DNA of 25,093 nucleotides from JALEVB01 sp022768265 (GCA_034168985.1 JAXFJE010000015.1:1-25093); one strand, 5' to 3'. Counted from the first letter of the stretch, positions 7,226 to 14,559 are shown. Numbers and translations: made by a program. Notes: generated from the sequence alone by a model not told the origin.

Positions 7226-7919
7226 AAGAACAAGATTGTTGATTGGGGATGAAGCCTTGGCTAAATTACGCCAAAGCAAGGTCGTGGTGGTAGGCTGTGG
7301 GGGCGTAGGTTCCTACGCGATCGAAGGCTTAGCTCGTAGTGGAATTGGTAAGCTAGTTATCGTCGATAAAGATGTGGTCAACATTACCAATTTAAATCGC
7401 CAGCTGATGAGCGGTTATGATAATATCGATCAAAGCAAGGTCGAACAAATGAAAAAGCGGATCTTAACCTATGCTCATTGTGAAGTAGAATGTGTGGAAA
7501 GATTTTTTGATGATAGCTGCCAAGATATATTGGCTGGTGCCGATTTTGTCATCGATGCGATCGATACGATGAGCAGCAAGCTGGCTCTAGCAAAGATGTG
7601 TCATACATTGAAGATCCCGTTTGTGATGTCTTTAGGGATGGCTAATCGGCTAGATCCTAGCCAATTAGAATATACGACCTTGGATAAGACCAGTTATGAT
7701 CCAGTCGCTAAGATCTTGCGAAGCATGTGCAAAAAAGAAGGTATTCGTTTTAAGATCCCTGTCATCTTTTCCCGGGAAATCCCACATAGACATATGGTCA
7801 TGGAAAAAGCAGGGGAAAATCGTAAAGAACGCTTTCCTTTAGCAAGCATGGTATTTGTTCCTGCTAGCGCAGGATTGTTAGCGGCGAGCGTATGCGTTCG
7901 CCACATAATAGACAAATAA
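7212..7919 (+). CDS. tcdA: tRNA threonylcarbamoyladenosine dehydratase (TcdA/YgdL, ThiF/E1-like family)
   Basis: TcdA is an E1-like ATP-dependent enzyme that cyclises t6A at tRNA position 37 to ct6A. The 235-residue product has the ThiF/MoeB nucleotide fold: GCGGVGSYAIEGLARSG at about 28-44, IVDKDVVNITNLNRQ, and DAIDTMSSKLAL. The region with NRLDPSQLEYTTLDKTSYDP followed by VIFSRE is characteristic of the TcdA branch rather than ThiF or MoeB. It is slightly shorter than the E. coli protein. The ATG at 7212 lies inside the end of miaA (14-base overlap) with AGAGGA about 11 bases upstream. Sharing an operon with miaA places two enzymes acting on A37 of different tRNA sets under common control. 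Confidence 0.93.
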   Translation: MEEFERTRLLIGDEALAKLRQSKVVVVGCGGVGSYAIEGLARSGIGKLVIVDKDVVNITNLNRQLMSGYDNIDQSKVEQMKKRILTYAHCEVECVERFFDDSCQDILAGADFVIDAIDTMSSKLALAKMCHTLKIPFVMSLGMANRLDPSQLEYTTLDKTSYDPVAKILRSMCKKEGIRFKIPVIFSREIPHRHMVMEKAGENRKERFPLASMVFVPASAGLLAASVCVRHIIDK

Positions 7920-7932
7920 GGCTGTTTGTGAA

Positions 7933-7960
7933 TTGACAATTAATGTAAATTCGTTAAAAT
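7933..7960 (+). promoter_or_regulatory. Promoter of the BI-1 family gene
   Basis: A perfect TTGACA (7933-7938) and TAAAAT (7955-7960) are 16 bases apart, starting 14 bases after the tcdA stop. The leader would be about 20 nt and contains AAAGGAG. Confidence 0.75.
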
Positions 7961-7986
7961 TAAGTCATTACAAAGGAGATGATGAT

Positions 7987-8691
7987 ATGACTCAATATTA
8001 TTCAAATAGCTACGAACAAGATGGATTAAGAAAATATATCAATAGTGTCTTTATGACCATGGGAATTGGAATGGTGATAACTGCCGCTATCGCTTATTAT
8101 TGTTTTTATGATTTGATGAGCGGAGGCTTTATCGCTAGGATGATCTATACCAATCCATTATCAAGCTGGATCTTGTTGATTGCCCAGATCGCAATTGTCT
8201 TTTCGATTTCTGGCCGCGTTCAAAAGATGTCAGTTGGTAATGCGCGTGTGATGTTTTATTTATACTGTGTGATCAATGGGGTTACCTTTGGAACCTTGCC
8301 GTTAGCTTATGGTGTTCAAAATGTTTTCGTCGCTTTCATGTATGCAGCCGTTTTATTTATCTGCTGTGCGATCATTGGTAAAACCACTAAAGTTGATCTT
8401 ACTAATTTCTCCGGTTTATTCATGGGTGGTTTGATCGCCTTGTTGATCATGCAAATCTTAAATATGTTTTTTGGTTTTGGAGGTAGCGCGATTGGCTTTT
8501 TAGGCATCGCCTTATTCATGGGCCTAACAGCTTGGGATATGCAAATGATCAAGCGTAACTATTACTATTTAGCTAATAATGGTGAAGCAGCTGCGAAGTA
8601 TAGCATTATCAGCGCTTTAAGCTTATATTTAGACTTTATCAATATTTTCTTATATGTCCTACAGATCATGGGACGTAGCAGCAATGATTAA
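7987..8691 (+). CDS. Bax inhibitor-1 (BI-1/YccA) family integral membrane protein
   Basis: The 234-residue product is very hydrophobic, with about seven predicted membrane helices. The C-terminal segment SALSLYLDFINIFLYVLQIMG matches the conserved family ending, with the Asp expected in the last helix. Bacterial members include E. coli YccA, an FtsH modulator, and B. subtilis YetJ, a pH-sensitive calcium leak channel; which role applies here is not visible. The ATG at 7987 was chosen because AAAGGAG (7972-7978) is 8 bases upstream. A longer reading to TTG 7933 would start inside the -35 box of the promoter. The gene is a monocistronic unit between its own promoter and a terminator that overlaps the stop codon. 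Confidence 0.92.
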   Translation: MTQYYSNSYEQDGLRKYINSVFMTMGIGMVITAAIAYYCFYDLMSGGFIARMIYTNPLSSWILLIAQIAIVFSISGRVQKMSVGNARVMFYLYCVINGVTFGTLPLAYGVQNVFVAFMYAAVLFICCAIIGKTTKVDLTNFSGLFMGGLIALLIMQILNMFFGFGGSAIGFLGIALFMGLTAWDMQMIKRNYYYLANNGEAAAKYSIISALSLYLDFINIFLYVLQIMGRSSND

Positions 8692-8722
8692 GAAGTACTC
8701 ATTTGGAGTGCTTCTTTTTTTT
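8691..8722 (+). terminator. Intrinsic terminator of the BI-1 family gene
   Basis: Ten-pair stem AGAAGTACTC (8691-8700) / GAGTGCTTCT (8706-8715) with one T-G pair, loop ATTTG, then a T run to 8722. The stem begins on the last base of the stop codon. Confidence 0.9.
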
Positions 8723-8727
8723 GGTTA

Positions 8728-8736
8728 TGATATAAT
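8728..8736 (+). promoter_or_regulatory. Extended -10 promoter giving a probable leaderless mRNA
   Basis: TGATATAAT is a perfect extended -10 element (TG at 8728, TATAAT at 8731-8736). The -35 region would fall in the preceding terminator stem and is weak. The expected first transcribed base, seven after the -10 box, is 8743, exactly the A of the downstream ATG. Confidence 0.75.
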
Positions 8737-8742
8737 GCATGT

Positions 8743-9489
8743 ATGGAAAAAATTAGATATAGCTTAAATGAATATTTAGAAAAATATTTGGTATTTGAAG
8801 TTGATTTTTTGACGGAGGATGTCAAAGATCAAGTGAATGTACAGGATGATGATTGTTATATGCTGTGCTATGGTTTTTGTGATGAGTTTGGAAAGTTTGA
8901 GTTTCATGTCTTAGCAATCGGTGATCGGGTAGATAACTGTACCAAAGGCTTAGAAAGACCGGTGATGCTAAAGCATTATCTAGCCAGTGAACTTTTAGCC
9001 TATCCTTTTGTGGAAATAACGCCTAGCGAACAAGCTAGGGAAAAGTGTGAACGCTATTTAGCGCTGAAATCACCGCTTAGTGATGATGATAGCTTGCATG
9101 TGGCTAGAAGAATGCCGTTTTTTGATGATTTTCGTGAAGTAGATTATCCAGATATCGTGCATGCCCAATTATTAGATCTAGAAAATAGCCATAGCATACG
9201 TTTGCAGATCGTCGATGCGAGGATGCCAGGGATCGTTGTGGCAAAAGCTGTGGAGGATGATCAGGCCAATAACGTCAAAAAAGGTGATCTATACAATATT
9301 TTCCCTTCATTTTTTGATAAGGAAAAAATTATCTTGGCTGTCAAAAAAGAAAATGTGGTCGTATCCGATATGGATGGTGATATCATGCAGATCGAAGGCG
9401 ACCTAGAAGAAGTGCTGATGAGCAAGATCGAAGAGACCTTGGAAGAAATCAAGGTTCGCATGATGAATAAAGATAAATATAAGTGTTGA
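8743..9489 (+). CDS. Unrecognised protein, first gene of a three-gene unit
   Basis: The 248-residue soluble acidic protein has no signal peptide or membrane helix. I do not recognise its family. The N-terminal half is mixed alpha/beta with two Cys close together in the segment CYMLCYGFCDEFGKFEF. The C-terminal half contains a DARMPGIVVAKAVEDD segment, where the D-x-R-x-P-G spacing resembles a small beta domain, and ends in a charged helix with a final Cys. The ATG at 8743 is the first start codon after an in-frame stop at 8728. No Shine-Dalgarno site is present because the promoter -10 box ends only six bases before it. The gene is followed after seven bases by the CpXC gene, so the products probably act together. 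The mixed fold and acidic surface give no enzymatic motif I can name. Confidence 0.85.
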   Translation: MEKIRYSLNEYLEKYLVFEVDFLTEDVKDQVNVQDDDCYMLCYGFCDEFGKFEFHVLAIGDRVDNCTKGLERPVMLKHYLASELLAYPFVEITPSEQAREKCERYLALKSPLSDDDSLHVARRMPFFDDFREVDYPDIVHAQLLDLENSHSIRLQIVDARMPGIVVAKAVEDDQANNVKKGDLYNIFPSFFDKEKIILAVKKENVVVSDMDGDIMQIEGDLEEVLMSKIEETLEEIKVRMMNKDKYKC

Positions 9490-9496
9490 GGTTACT

Positions 9497-10126
9497 ATGA
9501 GCAAATCTAAAAGAGTATTTAAATGTCCCCATTGTGGGAAAGAATTGACCTTAGAGTTTTATGATAGCGTCAATGTGCAAAATGATGAAGATCTAAAGGC
9601 CCAGGTCATTGCGGGCGATATCTTCCGTTTTGAATGCGATAAATGTCATTATCGCTTCATGGCTTGTTATGATTGTTTATATCATGATCCACAAAATAAG
9701 TTCATGGTTTATCTAAAAAGTTCTCCCGTACCAGCTAATGAACAACTTATGACCTTGCTTAACAAAGGTTATACCTTGCGCTGGTGCAAAGATATCGGAA
9801 GTTTTATTGAAAAGATCGAGGTCTTAAGCGAAGGTTTGGATGATCGTGCTGTGGAATTTGCTAAATATGATAGTTTTATCGATTATATTCAAAATAAAGG
9901 AAAGCAAGAAGATGTAACGGGAGTTTATTATCAAGGTTTTGTTGATGATATCTTGCGAATCAAGCTGGAGTTAGATGACAAAGCTTTGACAACCATGACC
10001 CCTTATTATGGTTTGGTAGCTGAAATGGCTGATTATGAAGAAATGTTTAAGATCGAAGATCCTTTTTTTGCTTGTATCGATCCTAAATGGATCATCGATA
10101 TCTTTGAAGGAGCCCAAGCAGCGTGA
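9497..10126 (+). CDS. CpXC-domain protein (zinc-ribbon-like)
   Basis: The 209-residue product begins with a CpXC domain (PF14353-like). It has CPHC at Cys10/Cys13, the segment EFYDSVNVQNDEDLKAQV, then F-x-C-D-K-C at Cys47/Cys50, so four Cys could hold one zinc. A further pair, C-Y-D-C at 57/60, follows. The remaining 140 or so residues are acidic and helical, with no motif I recognise. CpXC proteins are of unknown function. The ATG at 9497 has TTGAGG at 9486-9491. It sits seven bases after the unrecognised gene, and its stop overlaps the GTG start of the lipoprotein gene, so the three are one operon. Confidence 0.88.
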   Translation: MSKSKRVFKCPHCGKELTLEFYDSVNVQNDEDLKAQVIAGDIFRFECDKCHYRFMACYDCLYHDPQNKFMVYLKSSPVPANEQLMTLLNKGYTLRWCKDIGSFIEKIEVLSEGLDDRAVEFAKYDSFIDYIQNKGKQEDVTGVYYQGFVDDILRIKLELDDKALTTMTPYYGLVAEMADYEEMFKIEDPFFACIDPKWIIDIFEGAQAA

Positions 10127-11094
10127 AGAAGCTTTTATGGTTGTTGATCCTAGTTTTATTGGTTAGCTGCAGTAAGACGTTTGATCCGCAAAGCTATTAT
10201 GAAAATAGCGTAGCGAAAGATATCAGTGGCAAGGTGACGATTACCAATAACTTTACTTTGGATGATAATGAGCTTTCCTTTGATTTTAGCTATGAGTTTG
10301 CTAGCAATGCAGAAGGTTCGTATATCGATGTAAATAATGAACAAATGTCAACGCGGTTGCTAGCTAAGGATGGTGTGGCCTTTGCGCAAGCGGGTGATAA
10401 TTTATATCAATATGATGATTATGATCGTTTATATGATTTGTTGTTGCCACTGGCGATCACTAAAAAAGATATCGTTAAAAGTGAACAAACTGATGGTAAA
10501 TGGTCCTTAGAGCTTAGCGCAGAAGCTACTAAGCGGTTATTGAAGCTAAACGATGCTAGTATTGACAGCAATCGCTTTGTTTATGATATCGTTGATGATA
10601 AGATCGCTAAGGAAGAGATCTTCGTAGAATATCATGTGCAAGATGAAAGTCATAGCTATCATAAGGTAGCAGAGTATCATTATGAACCTGTAACGATCGA
10701 TCTATCAGCTTTTGCCTATATGGATGAAGATTATCAAAACTTTAAAGGGGTGTGCAGCTTTGATAATGGGGCTAGCAGCATCAAGCATGATCTGATCATC
10801 GAAGATGGTCAAGTTATCGCTTTTGACTTGCACCAAACTTCACACCTAGATGTCATCAGCAGCATTACGGATAATGTTGAGGACTACATCGTTCAATTAC
10901 AAGCATTATATGATGGTACTAGCGGTATCCAAGCTAACATCTATTTGCAAGATGAGCAAGTTATCACACAGCTAGATGTTGATATGGCAACAATAGATGA
11001 TAAAGGTTTGGCTTTGTTGGATATCAGCAAAGATGGCAATGAATTGATGCAAAAGCTTTATAGCAAAGGTTATCATTGTCAAAAAACGGAATAA
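10123..11094 (+). CDS. Predicted lipoprotein
   Basis: The product has 323 residues. The N-terminus KKLLWLLILVLLVSC is a lipoprotein signal with lipobox LVSC and the lipidated Cys at residue 16, so the mature protein should be tethered to the outer face of the membrane. The rest is beta-rich, acidic and Tyr-rich. The last third (from about GVCSFDNGASSIKHDL) has a spacing somewhat like YehR/DUF1307 lipoproteins; this is only a resemblance. It starts with GTG at 10123, overlapping the CpXC stop (GTGA), with AAGGAG at 10107-10112. The operon thus pairs two cytosolic proteins with one surface lipoprotein. Function unknown. Confidence 0.87.
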   Translation: MKKLLWLLILVLLVSCSKTFDPQSYYENSVAKDISGKVTITNNFTLDDNELSFDFSYEFASNAEGSYIDVNNEQMSTRLLAKDGVAFAQAGDNLYQYDDYDRLYDLLLPLAITKKDIVKSEQTDGKWSLELSAEATKRLLKLNDASIDSNRFVYDIVDDKIAKEEIFVEYHVQDESHSYHKVAEYHYEPVTIDLSAFAYMDEDYQNFKGVCSFDNGASSIKHDLIIEDGQVIAFDLHQTSHLDVISSITDNVEDYIVQLQALYDGTSGIQANIYLQDEQVITQLDVDMATIDDKGLALLDISKDGNELMQKLYSKGYHCQKTE

Positions 11095-11145
11095 TCACAT
11101 AATTTTACATAAACTAACCATATTTTAAATAAAGTTTATTGTTAT

Positions 11146-11260
11146 TATAATTACACAAGGAAGATAATAGTCCTTGTAAAAAATTATTGTTCCCCTGCAA
11201 TAATAAAATAACTATATCCCCTTAAAAATTATGAAAAAAGACCGGTAAGGGTCTTTTTTC
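11146..11260 (+). ncRNA. Candidate small structured RNA or leader upstream of transketolase
   Basis: A TATAAT at 11146-11151 (with a poor -35, TTTTAA near 11123) is followed by two simple hairpins: ACAAGGA (11155-11161) / TCCTTGT (11171-11177), and ATTATTG (11183-11189) / CAATAAT (11198-11204). The strong terminator at 11233-11260 closes the unit. The transketolase gene has its own promoter downstream, so this could be a free RNA of about 100 nt. Alternatively the terminator simply ends the upstream lipoprotein operon. I could not match it to a known RNA family. Confidence 0.3.
11233..11260. terminator. Strong, probably bidirectional terminator
   Basis: Perfect 11-bp stem GAAAAAAGACC (11233-11243) / GGTCTTTTTTC (11250-11260) with a six-base loop. 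A and T runs flank the GC core on both sides, so it can work in either direction. Confidence 0.85.
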
Positions 11261-11270
11261 ATTTTAGGTG

Positions 11271-11299
11271 TTTATAAAAAAATGTTTATATGATAGAAT
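11271..11299 (+). promoter_or_regulatory. Promoter of the transketolase genes
   Basis: TTTATA (11271-11276) and an extended -10, TGATAGAAT (11291-11299), have 17 bases between the hexamers. The start would be near 11306, leaving a 19-nt leader with GAGAGGT before the ATG at 11325. Confidence 0.6.
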
Positions 11300-11324
11300 T
11301 GTAAAGAATTTAAGAGAGGTAAGT

Positions 11325-12134
11325 ATGAATAGCTTAGAAAAACATGCAAACAATATACGTAAAAATATTGTTAAAATGGTAGCAAATGCCAAAAGCGGAC
11401 ATCCAGGTGGTTCACTAAGTGCGACAGATATCTTAACAGTGTTGTATTTTGAAGAAATGAATATCGATGCTTCAAATGTGGAAAGCAATGATCGTGATCG
11501 TTTTGTTTTGTCGAAAGGTCATGCTTCACCTTGTTTGTATGCAACATTAGCAGAAAAAGGACTATTGAGCGAAGATTTATTAACTTTTAGAAAATTAAAT
11601 TCTAATTTACAAGGTCATCCTAACATGCAATCTGTAGCAGGAGTAGATATGTCTACTGGTTCTTTAGGTCAAGGAATCTCAGCAGCGGTGGGAATGGCAA
11701 TTGCAAATAAGGTTGATAAGAATGAAAATCGCATTTACGCTTTGCTTGGTGATGGTGAATGTGAAGAAGGTCAGGTTTGGGAAGCTGCAATGTGTGCATC
11801 TCATTATAAACTAGACAATTTATGTGCTATCGTGGACTTTAATGGTTTACAAATCGATGGTAATATTCAAGAAGTTATGAATCCATGTCCGATCGATCAA
11901 AAATTTGCAGCATTTGGCTGGAATGTCATTTGTATCGATGGTCATGATTATGAACAAATTAGAAATGCATTCGCAAAAGCTCGTGCTCATAAAGGACAAC
12001 CAACCATGATCCTGGCTAAGACCACTAAAGGAAAAGGGGTTTCTTTCATGGAAAATAATGCCGGATGGCATGGCGTAGCTCCTAATGAAGAACAATTAGC
12101 ACAAGCATTAAAAGAATTGGAGGCAAATGACTAA
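11325..12134 (+). CDS. tkt: Transketolase, N-terminal subunit
   Basis: This 269-residue product is the thiamine-diphosphate binding half of transketolase, which moves two-carbon units between sugar phosphates in the non-oxidative pentose phosphate pathway. Seen in order: SGHPGGSLSATDIL, DRFVLSKGHASPCLYA, and the GDG...N cofactor motif beginning GDGECEEGQVWEAA and ending VDFNGLQIDG. The ATG at 11325 follows GAGAGGT; a longer reading from 11268 would overlap the promoter. The stop shares one base with the start of the next gene (TAATG). The pair together covers the length of a normal single-chain transketolase, so the enzyme is naturally split as in many Clostridia and Archaea. Confidence 0.95.
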   Translation: MNSLEKHANNIRKNIVKMVANAKSGHPGGSLSATDILTVLYFEEMNIDASNVESNDRDRFVLSKGHASPCLYATLAEKGLLSEDLLTFRKLNSNLQGHPNMQSVAGVDMSTGSLGQGISAAVGMAIANKVDKNENRIYALLGDGECEEGQVWEAAMCASHYKLDNLCAIVDFNGLQIDGNIQEVMNPCPIDQKFAAFGWNVICIDGHDYEQIRNAFAKARAHKGQPTMILAKTTKGKGVSFMENNAGWHGVAPNEEQLAQALKELEAND

Positions 12135-13066
12135 TGGCAAAGGCTACAAGAGAAGCTTACGGTGAAGAACTACAAAAATTAGTGCAAGAAAATGATAAGA
12201 TCATCGTTTTAGATGCGGACTTATCAGGCTCAACCAAAACAGCAATGGCTAAAAAGGTTGCTCCAGAACGTTTCTTTAATATCGGAATTGCAGAAGGTAA
12301 TATGATCGGGGTAGCAGCAGGGATCGCGGCTAGTGGTCATACGGTATTTGCTAGTTCTTTTGCGATGTTTGCAACCGGTAGATGTTGGGAACAAATCAGA
12401 AATTCCGTGGTTTATCCTAGCTTGAATGTCAAGATCTGTGGATCTCATGGTGGAATTAGCGTTGGGGAAGATGGAGTTAGCCATCAAGCTACCGAAGATA
12501 TGGCGATCATGCGCTCTATTCCAGAAATGCGCGTCTTCTGTCCTTGTGATGAATGGGAAACAAAAGCGATCATTCGTCATGTGGCTAATGATGATAAACC
12601 ATGTTATGTGCGTTTAGGGCGCTCAGCAGTAGAAAACTTCTTTGATGAAAATACCAAATTTGAAATTGGTAAGATCAACGTGTTGAATCGTGGGCAAAAA
12701 GTAGCGATCTTTGCGACAGGATTGATGGTTCAAGAGTGTATGAAAGCTGTTGATACCTTAAAAGCTATGGGCATGGAACCTACGGTCGTTGATGTTAGCT
12801 GTATCAAGCCCTTAGATGAAGATGGTGTTGTCGAAATCTTGAAACAACATGATTATGTCATTACTGCGGAAGAACATAACGTCATCGGTGGTTTAGGCAG
12901 TGCAATCTGTGAAGTAGCATGTAAAAAATATCCGATCAAGATCGAACGTATCGGTATCCAAGATGAGTTTGCTCAATCAGGTAGCTATAAAGAATTGCTT
13001 AAAGCTTATGGCTTGAGCGATGAAGCGGTGGTTGAAGCAGTTAAAGCATATTATCAAACATTATAA
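12134..13066 (+). CDS. tkt: Transketolase, C-terminal subunit
   Basis: The 310-residue product holds the pyrimidine-binding domain and the C-terminal transketolase domain. Key segments are ADLSGSTKT, the FFNIGIAEGNMIGVAAGIA motif with catalytic Glu54, the GSHGGISVGEDGVSHQATED loop, and YVRLGR. The C-terminal domain has the expected GQKVAIFATG and AEEHNVIGGLGSA segments. ATTGGAGG at 12116-12122 lies inside the end of the N-subunit gene. The one-base overlap implies coupled translation and balanced subunits. The related DXP synthase is made as one chain and differs in its loops, so transketolase is the better call. Confidence 0.95.
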   Translation: MAKATREAYGEELQKLVQENDKIIVLDADLSGSTKTAMAKKVAPERFFNIGIAEGNMIGVAAGIAASGHTVFASSFAMFATGRCWEQIRNSVVYPSLNVKICGSHGGISVGEDGVSHQATEDMAIMRSIPEMRVFCPCDEWETKAIIRHVANDDKPCYVRLGRSAVENFFDENTKFEIGKINVLNRGQKVAIFATGLMVQECMKAVDTLKAMGMEPTVVDVSCIKPLDEDGVVEILKQHDYVITAEEHNVIGGLGSAICEVACKKYPIKIERIGIQDEFAQSGSYKELLKAYGLSDEAVVEAVKAYYQTL

Positions 13067-13088
13067 ACGTCATTATATGACGTTTTTT
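13065..13088 (+). terminator. Intrinsic terminator after transketolase
   Basis: Perfect 8-bp stem AAACGTCA (13065-13072) / TGACGTTT (13078-13085) with loop TTATA and a T run. It ends nine bases before the MATE gene ribosome binding site. Confidence 0.8.
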
Positions 13089-13109
13089 ATGTAATGAAGG
13101 AGGTTAGAT

Positions 13110-14456
13110 ATGAGCGTTAGAAAGTCAGATAAGATGGCTAATTGGCCAATTGGCAAATTATTGTATTCCATGAGCTTGCCAGCAGTTTTTTCGATGCTGA
13201 TCCAAGCGATGTATAATATCGTTGATACGATGTATGTTGCACAACTAGGGGAGAAAACCTTATTTGCGATCGGTATAGCCTTTCCTTTGCAGATGGTCGT
13301 GTTATCGATTGCGTTAGGCGGTGGAGCTGGTGTTGGGACCATTGTTGCAAGAAGATTGGGTGAGAAGCGTTATGAAGAAGCTAATGCGACAGTTACCACG
13401 GGCTTTGGTTTGGTCTTGGGACACTATATCTTGATCGTTTTAGCAGCTATTTTTTTGGCGAAACCTTTTTTAGCTTTATTTACCAATGATCTAGAAGCAA
13501 TCAAATTAGGTTATCAGTATCTGATCGTCGTTATGGGGGTTAGTTTTGGTCAATTATTTGCGATCCTATGCGAAAGGATCTTGCAATCGACGGGCAATAT
13601 GTTGATTCCTACGGTTGGTCAATTGATCGGAGCAATCACCAATATCGTTTTAGATCCGATCTTTATCTTTGGGTGGGGCTTTATTCCTGCCATGGGGATA
13701 ACGGGAGCGGCCATCGCTACGGTCATTGGTCAAGTCTTAGCTTTGGTCTTTGAAATGGTCGCTTTTTTATGGGGAAGCCATGAAGTAGCGATCGATGTGA
13801 AAAATTGTCATTTTGATCGTGAGCGTATCAAAAGCATCTATGGAATCGGCTTACCAGTAGCCATCATGAATGCGATCGGTTCTTTGACGACCACGGCCTT
13901 AAATGGGATCTTGGTACGTTTTGGCGAAAGCGCAGTTACGACTTTGACCTTATATTTCAAGATCCAATCCTTTGTTTTTATGCCGGTGTTTGGTTTTAAT
14001 CAAGGTTCTTTGCCGATCCTTAGCTATAATTATGGCGCTAAAGATAAAGGTCGCTACTTTAAGACCGTGAAGCTATATCTTTTTACGGCCATTGGCTTTA
14101 TGAGCTTGGGCATGGCGATCTTCTGGTTGGCTACGCCTTTTTTGATCAATTTGTTTAATCCGACCCCAGCTTTATTTGAAGTTGCTTATGTGGCCTTTAG
14201 GATCTTGGCCTTATCCTTTATCCTAGCAGCTTGTACGATCGTGATCTCGGCGATCTTTCAATCGTTGGGCTATGGGGTAAGCAGCATGATGATCTCCATC
14301 ATGCGTCAGCTTGGTTTCTTATTGCCATTAGCTTTGATCTTTAGCCATTTTTGGGGCGTGGTCGGTATTTGGTGGGCTTATCCAGTGGCAGAGGCCTTGG
14401 TGGTCACGCTTTATGCGCCGTTGGTATTAAAAAAATTACGTAAGGTATTTGCTTAA
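13110..14456 (+). CDS. MATE family multidrug/toxin efflux transporter
   Basis: The 448-residue membrane protein has about twelve helices in two related halves. MATE features include PAVFSMLIQAMYNIVDTMYV in helices 1-2, a GGGAGVGTIVARRLGE segment, and the second-half equivalents (GLPVAIMNAIG; GFNQGSLPILSYNYGA). The layout is close to MepA-like transporters of Gram-positives, which export cationic drugs using an ion gradient; the actual substrate cannot be read from sequence. The ATG at 13110 has a near-perfect AAGGAGG at 13097-13103. Only 21 bases separate the preceding terminator from the start, leaving no room for a separate promoter, so expression may depend on readthrough from the transketolase transcript. 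Confidence 0.93.
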   Translation: MSVRKSDKMANWPIGKLLYSMSLPAVFSMLIQAMYNIVDTMYVAQLGEKTLFAIGIAFPLQMVVLSIALGGGAGVGTIVARRLGEKRYEEANATVTTGFGLVLGHYILIVLAAIFLAKPFLALFTNDLEAIKLGYQYLIVVMGVSFGQLFAILCERILQSTGNMLIPTVGQLIGAITNIVLDPIFIFGWGFIPAMGITGAAIATVIGQVLALVFEMVAFLWGSHEVAIDVKNCHFDRERIKSIYGIGLPVAIMNAIGSLTTTALNGILVRFGESAVTTLTLYFKIQSFVFMPVFGFNQGSLPILSYNYGAKDKGRYFKTVKLYLFTAIGFMSLGMAIFWLATPFLINLFNPTPALFEVAYVAFRILALSFILAACTIVISAIFQSLGYGVSSMMISIMRQLGFLLPLALIFSHFWGVVGIWWAYPVAEALVVTLYAPLVLKKLRKVFA

Positions 14457-14483
14457 GGCTTTCAATTTGAAAGTCTTTTTTTT
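14455..14483 (+). terminator. Intrinsic terminator of the MATE gene
   Basis: About ten base pairs, AAGGCTTTCA (14455-14464) / TGAAAGTCTT (14468-14477), with one G-T pair and a tight loop, then a T run to 14483. It overlaps the stop codon. Confidence 0.85.
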
Positions 14484-14497
14484 AATTATTACATGGC

Positions 14498-14525
14498 TTG
14501 ACAACTAGCGATAAGGGTATATACT
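14498..14525 (+). promoter_or_regulatory. Promoter of the metal ATPase
   Basis: TTGACA (14498-14503) is followed after 16 bases by TATACT (14520-14525). The -10 end and the start site (about 14532) are covered by the palindromic operator. Confidence 0.75.
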
Positions 14526-14550
14526 ATATATGAACATATGTTCATATATA
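14525..14550. promoter_or_regulatory. Perfect 26-bp palindromic operator with TGAACATATGTTCA core
   Basis: Bases 14525-14537 are the exact reverse complement of 14538-14550. The core TGAACATATGTTCA (14531-14544) resembles operators of ArsR/SmtB metal sensors (CadC, CzrA, SmtB types), which block transcription until Zn, Cd or Pb binds. The site spans the end of the -10 box, the start site and the edge of the Shine-Dalgarno GGAGG (14551-14555). The regulator is not encoded in the window. The class assignment is from motif similarity. Confidence 0.75.
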
Positions 14551-14559
14551 GGAGGAACT

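Noticed and set aside
7933..7986. N-terminal extension of the BI-1 gene from TTG 7933
   Set aside because: The TTG is the first half of a perfect -35 box, and the ATG at 7987 has AAAGGAG at the right distance.
11268..11324. N-terminal extension of the transketolase N-subunit from 11268
   Set aside because: It would cover the -35 and -10 boxes of the promoter, and the family start fits the SD-led ATG at 11325.
14530..14559. N-terminal extension of the metal ATPase from ATG 14530
   Set aside because: This ATG lies inside the operator palindrome at the predicted transcript start and lacks an SD, while ATG 14560 follows GGAGG.
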